A stretch of DNA of 64,000 nucleotides from Pontibacter beigongshangensis (lineage in GTDB: Bacteria > Bacteroidota > Bacteroidia > Cytophagales > Hymenobacteraceae): contig NZ_VFSD01000011.1 of NCBI RefSeq assembly GCF_014332515.1, positions 1 through 64,000 of the forward strand, given 5' to 3'. Each line of letters begins with the position of its first letter. Position 1 is the first letter of the stretch. The translations under genes and the position numbers were made by a program. The notes under the pieces were generated by a model. The model had not been told where the DNA came from, did not search any database, and saw nothing but the letters and a program-made list of their open reading frames with translations. Positions 54,101-63,427 of the stretch are shown here, one piece after another.

Positions 54101-54256
54101 CATAGTAGTTCCCTTCACCTGTATGGACACACCAGGCAAACCTTCGCCAGTAACCTGATCGGTTACAGTACCTGAAATGGTTCTTTCTTGTTGTGCAAAC
54201 GCCAGTATTACGAGCGCAAACACAAAGCTAAAAGTGAGTAGTATACTCTTCTTCAT
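51104..54256 (-). CDS. SusC/RagA TonB-linked outer-membrane protein (locus 1)
   Basis: A 1050-residue outer-membrane transporter. Signal peptide (MKKSILLTF to about residue 22), CarboxypepD_reg-like domain (TISGTVTDQVTGEGLPGVS), plug with LQEVVVTALGRREEERTLGY and the SusC signature VNILKGPAAAALYGARAANG, then a barrel ending in RTWGGNVRFTF. There is no N-terminal STN signalling domain, so it is not coupled to an anti-sigma factor. The first gene of a four-gene operon; direct repeats lie 105 to 267 bases upstream. Substrate unknown. Confidence 0.96.
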   Translation of the reverse strand: MKKSILLTFSFVFALVILAFAQQERTISGTVTDQVTGEGLPGVSIQVKGTTMGTAADLDGRFSLDVPAEGGTLIFRAIGYKAIEREIGSAATINVSLAVDSEQLQEVVVTALGRREEERTLGYATQQITSESLTQGRDRSVLNSLQGKVAGVNIQNQGGGPGSSTRVVIRGAKSISQNNQALFVIDGIPVDNSSPNSVPGLGDNLNNGVDAGNRANDINPDDIESVNILKGPAAAALYGARAANGVIMITTKSGRNTNRKAEISVVSSYHIEDVLRYPKFQNEYGQGFFGEPDLLENTSWGPRFNGELLPWGQVVNNQQKVKPYAALPDNIKEFFDYGSNMTNSVSLSGGGEKANYYASYSNTRQKGIVPTTDYDRNTLAFKGSANLANNFTSAVSITYTKSGGDFAMTGQGNSAFNQLIQTPRDIPVRELEDLSSPFNDEAGYYSPYTVNPYWSLRNQTYKNDVDRMFGNVNFGYKVNEHLNLTYRIGTDFFTDRRKQFMAIRDVTGQNEATKDNGMYTERQIYNRETNSDFMISYNRDLTENFDVQLLVGNNINQRSSDDLFAQADALANNEYQSLSNIVGTPLVTSTRQMRRLIGLYGSAKFGFRNYLWLELTGRNDWSSTLPTGDNSFFYPSVNLAFDAASALNLNESTPINFAKLRANYANVGNDALPYSTRSVFVSGNITDGFSGTDLNFPFAGIPGFEVSNIIGNSQLKPENTSSWEVGADLRLFNERVRVDAAYYDSKSTDQIIEVPISYATGFGSAFLNAATVRNKGVELLVGGIIIETNDFSWDLSVNYTKNKNVVEDVYGGNEISLGGLISASLMITEGMPYGMFKADDIRRDPQGRIVVNETTGRPRLADEPTYQGSIQPDWQGGLVNTVTYKGLRFSIVFDTRQGGKMYSRTRATQRFAGTAPETLYNDRQPFILPNSVVQVGTTDEYIENTTAITNDNLYDYWGNLPEATNIIDASFTKLREVSLSYKLPASVTEKTFFGNIELGVSGRNLLLWTPDENTYIDPEMNSFGNGNLQGYDYSGTPSTRTWGGNVRFTF

Positions 54257-54360
54257 GCTAAAATTATTAATCATTATTTCATTGTGGACAGTATTGGACA
54301 GAATACTCCAAATTGAAGGCGCTGCTTGCTGATTAACTCGTTATCAGACACCTCATATTG

Positions 54361-54523
54361 GCCTTAAATTTAAGTTATTAGGGTGAAAAGCTAAAAGAGC
54401 AGGAATTGGTTGCTTGTGGAAGAAATCAGAATGGCATAAGCTAGAACACTACCCGGAATTTCCTGGTGTAGTAATCTCTACAGACGGGTGAATTGCCCTA
54501 AATTCGAATTTTTTGGGTGAAAA
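54361..54523. repeat. 29-bp imperfect direct repeat upstream of susC locus 1
   Basis: GCCTTAAATTTAAG...GGGTGAAAA at 54361-54389 recurs as GCCCTAAATTCGAA...GGGTGAAAA at 54495-54523, 134 bases apart, with about six mismatches. Candidate regulator binding sites. Confidence 0.5.
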
Positions 54524-55122
54524 ATTCAATTCAAGAACTAAAAATCATTTGTACGAAATTCTTTAATAGTTGTTCCAATAATTGTATTAATTGAATATAT
54601 TACTGGATTTATATAAAAATATAGAACTTATCCATTTTAATGCCATTTGGTGCCCCCTTGGGAATATATTAAAATATAGGTGCAGAAACTGGAGTTTCCA
54701 GTTAGAGATAGCTTGACGGTTTGGGAGCCATGGATGTAGAACGGCTTTTTAAAGAGATAAGTGACAGGGCCTTAGTAAGAGCGCACCACAAGATGCATCA
54801 AAAGCCTGCCTATACCTAGTATAAGATGGTACCACCGCTAGGTATAATGAGGGTACCGGGCTCGTTATATAAAGCAGGAACAATTTAAGCAGTTTCGCAC
54901 TTCCTGCTTCGAGGAGGAGCTTAGGCATAAAGTGGAAGCAGGTGAAGGGTACCGTTTCTCTGTGTAAAATTGCTGTAGTGCTCACCTCTTCTTTCCAATA
55001 AACAGTGCCGGAAGCTGCGTGGCGCTTCTCATGTATGGCGCGGCCCCGGGTAGTTTAGAATAGATAAAAACACTACCCACGCAATGTTAGGGAAGGGCAG
55101 AATTTGCCAGACATCGTATAAT

Positions 55123-55157
55123 AAAAAAAGGCTGCCCAATAGGAGCAGCCTTTTTTT
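55123..55157 (-). terminator. terminator of SusCD locus 2
   Basis: AAAAAAAGGCTGC and GCAGCCTTTTTTT, exact 13-bp arms, 9-base loop. It follows the lipoprotein gene stop by 24 bases. Confidence 0.9.
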
Positions 55158-55180
55158 ATTTGTTATAACTTTAGCTAAAC

Positions 55181-55705
55181 CTATTGCACGAGTCTAGCTC
55201 TAACCTGCACAGGAATAATGGTTTCATTATTATCCAGCGTAATCATAAACATGAAAGCAATTTCACCGCCTGCCTTAATCAGCTTGTTAGCATCAGTTTT
55301 AGCAGCTTCACCGGTTTTGGCAGCAAACTCATCCAGGTTAGTGGTGAACGTAGCCGTAGTGCCGTTACCCGAAATCGGAGCTGTGTTATAGGCAGCAGTA
55401 GCTCCTGTGCCGCCAACTACCGCGCTGCCTACATTACCTGCGTTGATGCTTGTACCTCCGGCTACCACTTTAGTTATTTCTCTGATGGTTCTTCCACTGT
55501 TCTCCGGAATAGAAAGCGTAAACGTGATATTACCTCCACCAGAAATGGAATGCGTAATGTAAGGGTTGAACCCGTGCGTGGTAGTACCAGGGTAAGTTAC
55601 TGGCACTGCCGGTCTGTTATCGCTATAGAACACACCATATTCTTTGTCGCAGGAAGATAGCGTAACAGTGGTCAAAAGCATTAATATGATTAATATATTC
55701 TTCAT
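55181..55705 (-). CDS. SusCD-associated hypothetical lipoprotein
   Basis: A 174-residue lipoprotein (lipobox LSSC, about Cys19). The mature part is Gly/Thr/Ala-rich with beta-strand character (GGGNITFTLSIPE, GGTGATAAYNTAPISGNGTT) and a C-terminal ETIIPVQVRARLVQ. No family was recognised. As the third gene of SusCD locus 2 (25 bases after susD) it probably binds the same substrate at the cell surface. It differs entirely from the accessory genes of locus 1. Confidence 0.72.
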   Translation of the reverse strand: MKNILIILMLLTTVTLSSCDKEYGVFYSDNRPAVPVTYPGTTTHGFNPYITHSISGGGNITFTLSIPENSGRTIREITKVVAGGTSINAGNVGSAVVGGTGATAAYNTAPISGNGTTATFTTNLDEFAAKTGEAAKTDANKLIKAGGEIAFMFMITLDNNETIIPVQVRARLVQ

Positions 55706-55730
55706 CTTTTAGCTTAATTATTGGTTATAA

Positions 55731-57200
55731 CTAATTAACATCCCACCATACTGGCACGTTCGAGTACACATTGTTCGGGAAGCTTGGGTTACGTGCAACT
55801 TCCTGGTCAATGTACTGGGCACGCACGGGTCTGGTACCATCTATACCAACCGCATTCTGGTGAGGTGCCAGCGTAGGATAACCTGTTCTTCTCCAGTCGT
55901 TCCACTGCTCTAATCCGTTACCGGTCATAGAGATGTACTTCTGTGTTATAATCTGCTCGATCTTCTGTGCATCTGTACCAGCCAGTGTTACCACGGTTGG
56001 GTTAGCAGCAAAGTACGCATCGATATTGGCATCTGATATACCAACAGAAGACATAGAAGCCCGGATACCTTCGGCATAGAGGGCTTGCGGGTCGCCGGCA
56101 GTACCTAAGCGGATAGCAGCTTCAGCTAAGATAAAAGCACGCTGCCAGTTGGTCAGCAAGCGTACTGGCGCTGATCCGTCTTCGCCGGTTATATAAGTAC
56201 CGAACATCGACCTGGTAGCAGGAGTTGGGGCAGTGCCTCCAAATCCGTTGTCAATAGTTACATAGTCACCACTCGGCTTTGTTACAAAAGCGTCCAGCCG
56301 CGGATCGTTCAGGCCTTTCAGCAGGTTTACGAACCGGGTACTCATCATCTGGTCTGTTCTAAAAGAAGAGATGTTGGTGTACGTATGGATCGGGTTCTGA
56401 CTACCAATCTGTCCGCCAAATTTAACTGACAGGTTCTGGTCGTTCGCCACAATGTAGTTGTTGGCCTGAATAACGGAGTTGATAACATCACGGGCTACAG
56501 TAGGCTCTACCTGGCTGATCTGCATAGCCAGTTTCAGCAACAGGGTGTTGCCGGCACGCTTCCACTTGTCCATTTCGCCACCGTATACCAGGTCATCGTT
56601 TCCAGGAGAGGCTGCACTTGCTAATTCCAGGTCAGCCAGTCCTTCCCTTACCAGGTCAAACAGGCTCTGGATACCTTCCGCTTCGTTACCCAGGTAAATA
56701 TCACGCTGAGAATCCAGGCTAGGTTGCGGAATTTCAGCACCCTGCAGAGCCTCCGAGTAAGGCACATCGCCCCATACATCTGTGGCAATAGCAAAGGTAT
56801 AAGCCTTCATGATTTTAGCGATACCGGTATAGGCAGGTGAGTTGATTTCCTCTGCCGCCTGGATCAGTTGCTCGTAGTTAACAAGAGCGCCTCCGTATAT
56901 CTCAAATCGCCACTGGTTACCAAAGTCAGCACCATCTGTGTTGTAGCGGTCATAATCTACCGGGCTGCCTGCCACCCCGGCCGTTACGCTCATGATGGCA
57001 CTTGTAAACCTGTTCAGCTCATTTGCATTTGCAAAGGCAGAACCCACCAGGCCTGTTGGCAATAAGGTGGACGGAGGCACGGCTGTCGGGTTGTTCGGCG
57101 TCTCGTTAATATCTAAAAAGTCGTTGCAGGAGACTAATGATGCCGAAAGAGCGAGCGTTACCCCGATTACTATATTTTTCTTTATCAATGAAAATTTCAT
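55731..57200 (-). CDS. SusD/RagB-family outer-membrane lipoprotein (locus 2)
   Basis: A 489-residue SusD-like_2 lipoprotein. Lipobox LVSC (about Cys25), then NDFLDINETPNNPT, AYTFAIATDVWGDVPYSEALQG and GNGLEQWNDWRRTGYPTL. It shares this layout with the product at 49614 but differs in most positions, so the two loci have diverged. It starts 13 bases after the susC stop. Confidence 0.95.
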   Translation of the reverse strand: MKFSLIKKNIVIGVTLALSASLVSCNDFLDINETPNNPTAVPPSTLLPTGLVGSAFANANELNRFTSAIMSVTAGVAGSPVDYDRYNTDGADFGNQWRFEIYGGALVNYEQLIQAAEEINSPAYTGIAKIMKAYTFAIATDVWGDVPYSEALQGAEIPQPSLDSQRDIYLGNEAEGIQSLFDLVREGLADLELASAASPGNDDLVYGGEMDKWKRAGNTLLLKLAMQISQVEPTVARDVINSVIQANNYIVANDQNLSVKFGGQIGSQNPIHTYTNISSFRTDQMMSTRFVNLLKGLNDPRLDAFVTKPSGDYVTIDNGFGGTAPTPATRSMFGTYITGEDGSAPVRLLTNWQRAFILAEAAIRLGTAGDPQALYAEGIRASMSSVGISDANIDAYFAANPTVVTLAGTDAQKIEQIITQKYISMTGNGLEQWNDWRRTGYPTLAPHQNAVGIDGTRPVRAQYIDQEVARNPSFPNNVYSNVPVWWDVN

Positions 57201-57213
57201 ATGTGTCTTTTAA

Positions 57214-60200
57214 TTAAAATGTTACGCGAAGGTTGATACCGTAATTTTTAGTTGTTGGCACACCATTCATATCCATTCCCTGAATGTTCCCGGCACCCTG
57301 CGTGTTAATTTCAGGATCTGAAGGGAAACCTGGGGCGTACATCAACAGGTTTCTGCCACTAACACCAAGAGAGATGCCTCCGAAAGGAGTTCTGGACAGC
57401 AGGCTTTCTGGCAGCGCGTAAGACAGGGCAACCTCTCTTAATCTGTAAGAAGTAGCATCGAACACAGCAGCTTCAGAAGCAAGGCCACCTAAGCCAGCCC
57501 AAAAAGTCTGAGCAGAAACCTGGATGTTGTTAGGGCGGTAAGTTCCGTCGCTATTAGCAATTACACCCGGCAGGATGCGTGGCTGGTCACGGTCTACAGC
57601 TGTTTCAGCTACGTGTCCTGCTGAGCGCATATCAACCTGAGAGAAAGAGTAGATCTGGCCACCTTTGTTGATGTCGAACAGGGCAGAAAGGTTAAAACCT
57701 TTGTAGCTGAACGAGTTGTTGATACCAACAGTATAATCTTTCTGTGGATTAGATATTACTTTGCCGGCCACACCTGGCATAAAGCCACCTGTTGTAGGGT
57801 TTACCAGAAGATCGCCGTTCTCATTTCTGGCATTGGCTGTACCAATTACCACACCGTAAGGATAACCAACCGCAATAGACGGCGCAATACCGATAAATGA
57901 GTCTCCGGTAATAGTAGAGTTTTCTACACCTTCTGCAATAGAGATAACTTTGTTGCGGATACGGGTAAAGTTCACCATGATATCCCACTCAAAATCACCT
58001 GTTCTGATCGGTGTACCTGACAGCTGCAGCTCTATACCTCTGTTTCTCATTTCACCGATGTTGGTGGTTCTGGTGTCGTAACCGGAAGCGTTAGAGATAG
58101 CAACGTTGAAGATCTGGTTCGTACTGGTTGTGTTGAAGTACGTGAAGTCAACACCTACACGGTTGTTGAAGAACCCTAAGTTGAAACCACCTTCATAAGA
58201 AGTTACAAATTCCGGCTTCAGCTGGTTTGAACCGATACGGGTACCGATCTGGAAACCAGGGATGCTACCTCCGCCTACTGACAGCGGGAAAGTTACACTG
58301 GCCAGGTTATTACCAAAGGTTGACTGGGTAAATACAGACTGCAGCAAATAAGGGTCAGCGTCACGGCCTACACGGGCAATGTTACCTCTTACTTTGGCAT
58401 AAGAAAGAATGTCTGACTGAATGTTGAAAGCCTCAGTTGGCACAAAGCTAACGGCAGCAGACGGATAGAAATAAGCATTGCTTCCGGCTGGCAGCGTAGA
58501 CGACTTATCTACACGGGCAGAAAGCTCCAGGAACAGATAAGACCTATAATCTAATGATAACTGACCATAGTGGCCCAACAGTCTTCTTTTGGTGTTACTC
58601 TCATAAGAGCTGGTAAAGATAGAACCGTTACTTACGTTATCGAAGCCTGGAATTACCAGTGATTCAGAGATTACACCAGACTGTTTGAATGTACGCTGGT
58701 TAATGTTCTGACCCAATAACAAGGTAGCGCTCAGGCCTTCTGTAAAGATGTCGCTTTTACGGGCTGTAATCATCAGGTCGCCGTTCAGCTCTGCTCTTGT
58801 TCTCAAATCTTCATCAATCTGGCCTTCCGGAGCTCTGGCAGCACCTATTCGCAGCACCTGGCGTCTTGTATCAGCATAAGTATCAGCCGTTACACGGTAA
58901 GTTACGTTCAACCAGTCAGCAAAATCGTACCCTACTGACAGGTTACCGAACACACGGTCTACGTTGCTTTCGAAGAACTCATTCTCTAAGCTCCAAAGCG
59001 GGTGGTTCTGGCTGGGAAGGAAATAAATACTGTTTCCGTTTACATCTTTGTAATCCATGCCAGTCAGGTTAAAGCTTCTTGGCACACGTGTAATCTGCCC
59101 AAACGCACTGCCACCATTACCCATGGTAGCACCCTTCTGAGAAGTCTTCACATAAGAAACTGTACCACCTACCTTAATACCATTGTTCAGAGCAGAGTTA
59201 CCGCCAACCTGCACACTGTGTCTGTCAAATCCGCTTTCACGAATCACACCTTCCTGCAAAGTGCTGGAGAGGGCAGTGCTGAAGTTGTTCTTCTCATCGC
59301 CACCGGCTATGTTAAGTGAGTTCATCAGGAACTTGCCTGTCTGGTAAAAATCCTTGATGTTATCAGGATAAGCACGATAAGGAACACTTTCGCCCCAGAT
59401 AGTAGTTACGTTGTCAAAACCAGGGGTTCCAAAGCGAGGACCCCAGGAGTTAGTGGAGTTGTTTACGTAGTTGTTTTGAGTACCCTGGCCGTATTCGTTC
59501 TGGAACTCTGGCAGGTAGGCAATATTCTGGAAGTTAACAGATGAGTTGAAAGTAACCTCTGTTTTGCCTTTCATTCCTCTACCACTCTTGGTAGTAATTA
59601 CAATTACACCAGCAGATGCTCTTGAACCGTAAAGCACAGAGGCAGCCGGGCCTTTCAGGATGTTGATAGACTCAATGCTTTCCGGGTTGATATCGGCCAG
59701 ACGGTTAGAAGGCTGCGAACCAAAAAGCGTGTTCTGAGAGTTGTCTACATCGTTGCTGAAGATGATACCATCTACCACAATAAGCGGCTGGTTGCTTCCG
59801 TTAAATGAAGTAATGCCACGAATGTTGATGTTGGTGGAGGCACCCGGGGCGCCAGACGCGCCAGTGATGTTAACACCTGCTACTTTACCTTGCAGGGCAT
59901 TCAGCACATTTGGCTCAGAACGTTGAGAAATGGCATCGCCCTGCACTGTCTGGGTAGCGTAACCCAACGAGCGCTCATCTCTTTCAATGCCCTGCGCTGT
60001 AACCACTACTTCGCTAAGCTGCTCGGCATTTACCGAAAGCACTACATCAACAGTTGAAGAGGAGCCAACTGCACGCTCTACTGACCTGTAGCCAATAGCA
60101 CGGAAAATCAGGGTCGAGTTTTCTGCAGGAACACTTACTGAGAAATTGCCATCAATGTCTGTAGCAGTACCTGTGGTTGTGCCCTTCACCTGAATGGAGA

Positions 60201-60324
60201 CACCGGGGAGACCTTGCCCCGTGGCCTGATCAGTTACAGTACCTGTAACTGTCCGACCCTGTGCAAACGCCTGAACGACAAGCGCAAACACAAAAATGAA
60301 ATTGAGCAGTATACTCTTCTTCAT
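57214..60324 (-). CDS. SusC/RagA TonB-linked outer-membrane protein (locus 2)
   Basis: A 1036-residue outer-membrane transporter. Signal peptide, CarboxypepD_reg-like domain (TVTGTVTDQATGQGLPGVS), plug with LSEVVVTAQGIERDERSLGY and SINILKGPAASVLYGSRASAG, barrel ending in KNYGINLRVTF. No STN domain. The signal peptide and first 60 residues are close to those of the locus 1 protein, pointing to a tandem duplication that later diverged in the barrel. A perfect palindrome lies 150 bases upstream. Confidence 0.96.
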   Translation of the reverse strand: MKKSILLNFIFVFALVVQAFAQGRTVTGTVTDQATGQGLPGVSIQVKGTTTGTATDIDGNFSVSVPAENSTLIFRAIGYRSVERAVGSSSTVDVVLSVNAEQLSEVVVTAQGIERDERSLGYATQTVQGDAISQRSEPNVLNALQGKVAGVNITGASGAPGASTNINIRGITSFNGSNQPLIVVDGIIFSNDVDNSQNTLFGSQPSNRLADINPESIESINILKGPAASVLYGSRASAGVIVITTKSGRGMKGKTEVTFNSSVNFQNIAYLPEFQNEYGQGTQNNYVNNSTNSWGPRFGTPGFDNVTTIWGESVPYRAYPDNIKDFYQTGKFLMNSLNIAGGDEKNNFSTALSSTLQEGVIRESGFDRHSVQVGGNSALNNGIKVGGTVSYVKTSQKGATMGNGGSAFGQITRVPRSFNLTGMDYKDVNGNSIYFLPSQNHPLWSLENEFFESNVDRVFGNLSVGYDFADWLNVTYRVTADTYADTRRQVLRIGAARAPEGQIDEDLRTRAELNGDLMITARKSDIFTEGLSATLLLGQNINQRTFKQSGVISESLVIPGFDNVSNGSIFTSSYESNTKRRLLGHYGQLSLDYRSYLFLELSARVDKSSTLPAGSNAYFYPSAAVSFVPTEAFNIQSDILSYAKVRGNIARVGRDADPYLLQSVFTQSTFGNNLASVTFPLSVGGGSIPGFQIGTRIGSNQLKPEFVTSYEGGFNLGFFNNRVGVDFTYFNTTSTNQIFNVAISNASGYDTRTTNIGEMRNRGIELQLSGTPIRTGDFEWDIMVNFTRIRNKVISIAEGVENSTITGDSFIGIAPSIAVGYPYGVVIGTANARNENGDLLVNPTTGGFMPGVAGKVISNPQKDYTVGINNSFSYKGFNLSALFDINKGGQIYSFSQVDMRSAGHVAETAVDRDQPRILPGVIANSDGTYRPNNIQVSAQTFWAGLGGLASEAAVFDATSYRLREVALSYALPESLLSRTPFGGISLGVSGRNLLMYAPGFPSDPEINTQGAGNIQGMDMNGVPTTKNYGINLRVTF

Positions 60325-61027
60325 ACTTGAGTTGTTTAGATTGTAAAATGTTTAAGATAGGATAGTTTATTTTCCAAATATATAAAGCAATAACCAATTT
60401 AAAAACTTATTAATATTTTTTTTGTCATACACTGAAAATTCACAAATTTTTAATTACAAACGTTAATTTTTAGATAATTATCAAATAACTAACGTTAGTT
60501 ATTTGATAATTATCGCCATCATAATATAATTTTATGCCGAAACGAATCAAGGTCAAATCAATATTTCTTTTACCTATTTTGCCCTGGCCCAGCCGGCTTT
60601 TATAATTACCTGATAATCAGGCAAAACACATTTGGAAAAATAAAAATAAAAAAATTTGTAAACTATATAGGGAAGTGGTGATCCTAACAGCAATTCTATA
60701 GTGCTTCACTGAAGTAGTTCTTATAATTTCCTATTATATAGCGGAGCACAATTTGCACCATATCTGTGATATCAATTGCACGAATACTTGCTCTACGAAT
60801 TTAAATAATTGAAGTTTCCTATATCACTATATCGAAATACCCTGATTTACAAGCCTGAAAACCTGCTTCTTATGCCTGAATTATCTCCTGCAACAAAAGG
60901 GATATGCAAAAAAGAATACCACCCTTAATTCATTTAGGCAATCCGGTTTATAGCGGAACAAATCAGATTGCATCATTTTAGCTGATCTTCAACAACCCTT
61001 ACTATAACAATTACAAGAGCATTCTAT
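60325..61027. other. AT-rich gap with palindrome upstream of susC locus 2
   Basis: About 700 bases. It holds the palindrome at 60473-60514, a short CCTGATAATCAGG palindrome at 60609-60621 and presumably the susC-2 promoter. No gene and no family A copy. Confidence 0.65.
60459..60514. promoter_or_regulatory. candidate operator: 24-bp direct repeats and 42-bp palindrome
   Basis: Two 24-bp direct repeats (60459-60482 and 60491-60514, 21 of 24 identical) each start AACGTTA and end GATAATTATC. Part of them forms an exact palindrome, 60473-60514, with 21-bp arms centred on AACGTT. GATAATTATC is itself self-complementary and occurs at both ends. It lies 150-190 bases upstream of susC locus 2. Confidence 0.6.
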
Positions 61028-63427
61028 TTATTTTTTAAGATTATGCTCAAATAACTTAAAAATGCGCTTATACTCATCGGTCCAGCTGGCTGGTTCTGTA
61101 AAGGCGTGGTCCTCTACAGGATACACCGCCAGTTCCCAGTTATCTTTCCCTAACTCAATCAGCCGCTGCGACAGACGCACGATATCCTGGAAATGCACAT
61201 TGGTATCTACCATGCCATGGCACATGAGCAAAGCTCCTTTTAGCCCCTCAGCATAATATATAGGAGAGCTTTTGGTATAAGCCAGGCTGTCTGTATGTGG
61301 GGTGTTAAGAATGTTGGAAGTGTAGCCATGGTTGTAGTGCGCCCAGTCTGTAACAGAGCGTAAAGCGGCACCAGCAGCAAACACATCAGGCTCGGTAAAC
61401 ATGGCCATCAGCGTAATAAAGCCGCCGTAGGAGCCACCGTAAATCCCGATCCGCTCTGGGTCTGCCTGGTACTGCTCCACCAGATGCCTGGCTCCGTCTA
61501 CATGGTCTGTCAGGTCTTTTCCGCCCATAAACTGGTAAATGCCGGTACGCACATCGCGGCCATAGCCGGCACTGCCTCTGTAATCGATGTCCAGCACGGT
61601 GTACCCCTGGTCTACCAGAAAATTATGGAACATGTACTCTCTAAAGTAAGAACTCCACCACTTGTGGGCATTTTGCAGATAGCCAGCCCCGTGTACAAAA
61701 ATTACAGCCGGCCCATTGACCTGAACTGTAGCTGGCTTATACACCCTGGCATGCACATCGGCCCCATCCCGGGCCTTAAACGTAATTACCTCCGGGTCAC
61801 GCCAATTATAGGCGGCAAACTCCTCCGATGCCGACTGTGTCACCTGCCGCATGGCAGCTCCCTTTTTATTATCCATCAGGAAGAGCTCCCAGGGCTTGTT
61901 CGTATAAGAATACCGGATAGCCAGTTTCTTCTCATCCGGCGACATGACTACCTGGTGCGCACCAGGCTGCGTGGTTAGCTGCACCATTTCCCCTCCCTGC
62001 AAAGGCATGCGGTAAAAGTGCTGCTCCCCAGGGTGCACCTGGTTAGCCGTAAAATACCAGCTCTTCTTATCCCGCGACAGCGATACATTAGATACTTCGA
62101 ACTTTCCGCTGGTCAGGGCTTTTTTGTCTCCGTTTCTGGCATGACACTTATATATATGTGCATAGCCGTTTTCTTCCGATATAAACCAGATGTGCTCGTT
62201 GTCGGGCATCCAGCCGATATCGCCTGCTCCATAGCCAATGCCGGGGCCACCTATCCAGGCATCGTCGTGCTGGCGGTCGAGGAGACTCAGCTTTCCGCTG
62301 GCAGGGTCAAAGGCTAGAATCCAGCGGTCTTTGTTATCGGCAGACCGGGCTACCACCACTGCGCTCTTACCATTGTCGGACCAGTATGGCCCGTAGAGTG
62401 TTGTGGCGCGGGTTTCCTGCTTGGCAGCCTTGCCTGCTGCCTCTTTTTCTCCCGACGATTTTGTTTTCTGATCTTTCAGGTAAGCGGGCTGCTCCGCTAT
62501 GCCTGCTACCGTAGCCATGGAAACGGCAAAGGTGGTGTCGCGGCGGGTATCGTACACAAAGAACTCCGTGGCCATCTGAGCATCGCCTACTTTTGTGCGG
62601 GCGTCAATAGCTTCGGTGTAACCCGAGGCAGTCACGAAGGCAGGCACCAGGGTTCCTTTGGCATCGGCAGGCCGCTTTATGAGCCTGTAGGTGATAAAGC
62701 GCTCATCCGGGCTCAGCACCACATTGTCTACCGTCTTCTCCTCTATGTATATTTCTTTTGGTTGTGATGGGGTGTCGGCCTTTTGCTGCTTTTCGGCAGC
62801 CTTTTTATCTGCGTCCTGCTCGCGTATGATCTGGAAGAGCTCTAGTTGCTGCTTGCGCAGCCAGGCTTTCTGCGGGTCTTTGCTCTCCGCATCGGCTGGC
62901 TTCCTTCCTTTCCTGAAATCGGTGAGTTGGGTTACCTGGCCGCCGCTCAGCGCCCAGGTATACATGTTGTTATCTTTGAGAAACACCACCTTCTGCTCAT
63001 CAAAGCTAAACGAGGGGCTGCTTTCGCGCTCTACCGTGCTGGTTAGCTGCTGCACTTTCCCCGATCTGATATCGAGCAGGAAAATGTCGCCGTTCTTCTC
63101 GTACACTTTTTTGCTCCTGGCTTTGTTGTAGCGGCCATTGCTGGCTGGCAGGTTGCGGCGTTCCCGGGCGCTTACTTTTGTAATGTTCTTCCCATCAGAA
63201 GAAACGCTGTAAAGAGAGTCGTTGCGGTTGCCCTCGGGGTTCCAGTTAAAATATATCCTGCGCCCGTCTTCAGACCAGGTTATATTTGTTGGCGAGGTTC
63301 CCATCCACTTCGGGTCCCGCATTATTTTCTCCACACTCAGGGCCATTTGCCCCTCCTGCGCCTGCACTGCCCCTATTTTCACAATGAACAGGAGTGCAAA
63401 TACAGGCCAAACTCTGCTTAAGAACAT
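61028..63427 (-). CDS. S9-family peptidase (dipeptidyl peptidase IV / acylaminoacyl type)
   Basis: A 799-residue exported serine peptidase. Signal peptide (MFLSRVWPVFALLFIVK to about residue 25, AVQAQ), a WD-like beta-propeller (about 40-520, with SEDGRRIYF, SPSFSFDEQKVVFL and IGWMPDNEHIWFIS), then the alpha/beta hydrolase domain with GGSYGG (Ser666), Asp741 (MVDTNV) and His774 (VEDHAF). A linker rich in Lys/Ala (about 175-205) interrupts the propeller. Periplasmic or surface degradation of peptides is expected. Monocistronic. Confidence 0.92.
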   Translation of the reverse strand: MFLSRVWPVFALLFIVKIGAVQAQEGQMALSVEKIMRDPKWMGTSPTNITWSEDGRRIYFNWNPEGNRNDSLYSVSSDGKNITKVSARERRNLPASNGRYNKARSKKVYEKNGDIFLLDIRSGKVQQLTSTVERESSPSFSFDEQKVVFLKDNNMYTWALSGGQVTQLTDFRKGRKPADAESKDPQKAWLRKQQLELFQIIREQDADKKAAEKQQKADTPSQPKEIYIEEKTVDNVVLSPDERFITYRLIKRPADAKGTLVPAFVTASGYTEAIDARTKVGDAQMATEFFVYDTRRDTTFAVSMATVAGIAEQPAYLKDQKTKSSGEKEAAGKAAKQETRATTLYGPYWSDNGKSAVVVARSADNKDRWILAFDPASGKLSLLDRQHDDAWIGGPGIGYGAGDIGWMPDNEHIWFISEENGYAHIYKCHARNGDKKALTSGKFEVSNVSLSRDKKSWYFTANQVHPGEQHFYRMPLQGGEMVQLTTQPGAHQVVMSPDEKKLAIRYSYTNKPWELFLMDNKKGAAMRQVTQSASEEFAAYNWRDPEVITFKARDGADVHARVYKPATVQVNGPAVIFVHGAGYLQNAHKWWSSYFREYMFHNFLVDQGYTVLDIDYRGSAGYGRDVRTGIYQFMGGKDLTDHVDGARHLVEQYQADPERIGIYGGSYGGFITLMAMFTEPDVFAAGAALRSVTDWAHYNHGYTSNILNTPHTDSLAYTKSSPIYYAEGLKGALLMCHGMVDTNVHFQDIVRLSQRLIELGKDNWELAVYPVEDHAFTEPASWTDEYKRIFKLFEHNLKK

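Larger units (their letters stand above)
54257..55180. other. gap between the two SusCD loci
   Basis: About 920 AT-rich bases. It holds the susC-1 upstream region with the 29-bp repeats and the terminator at 55123. No credible gene and no family A copy. Confidence 0.65.

Noticed and set aside
54749-54985. 78-codon minus-strand frame between the SusCD loci
   Set aside because: No recognisable features; no ribosome site; composition like random AT-rich text.
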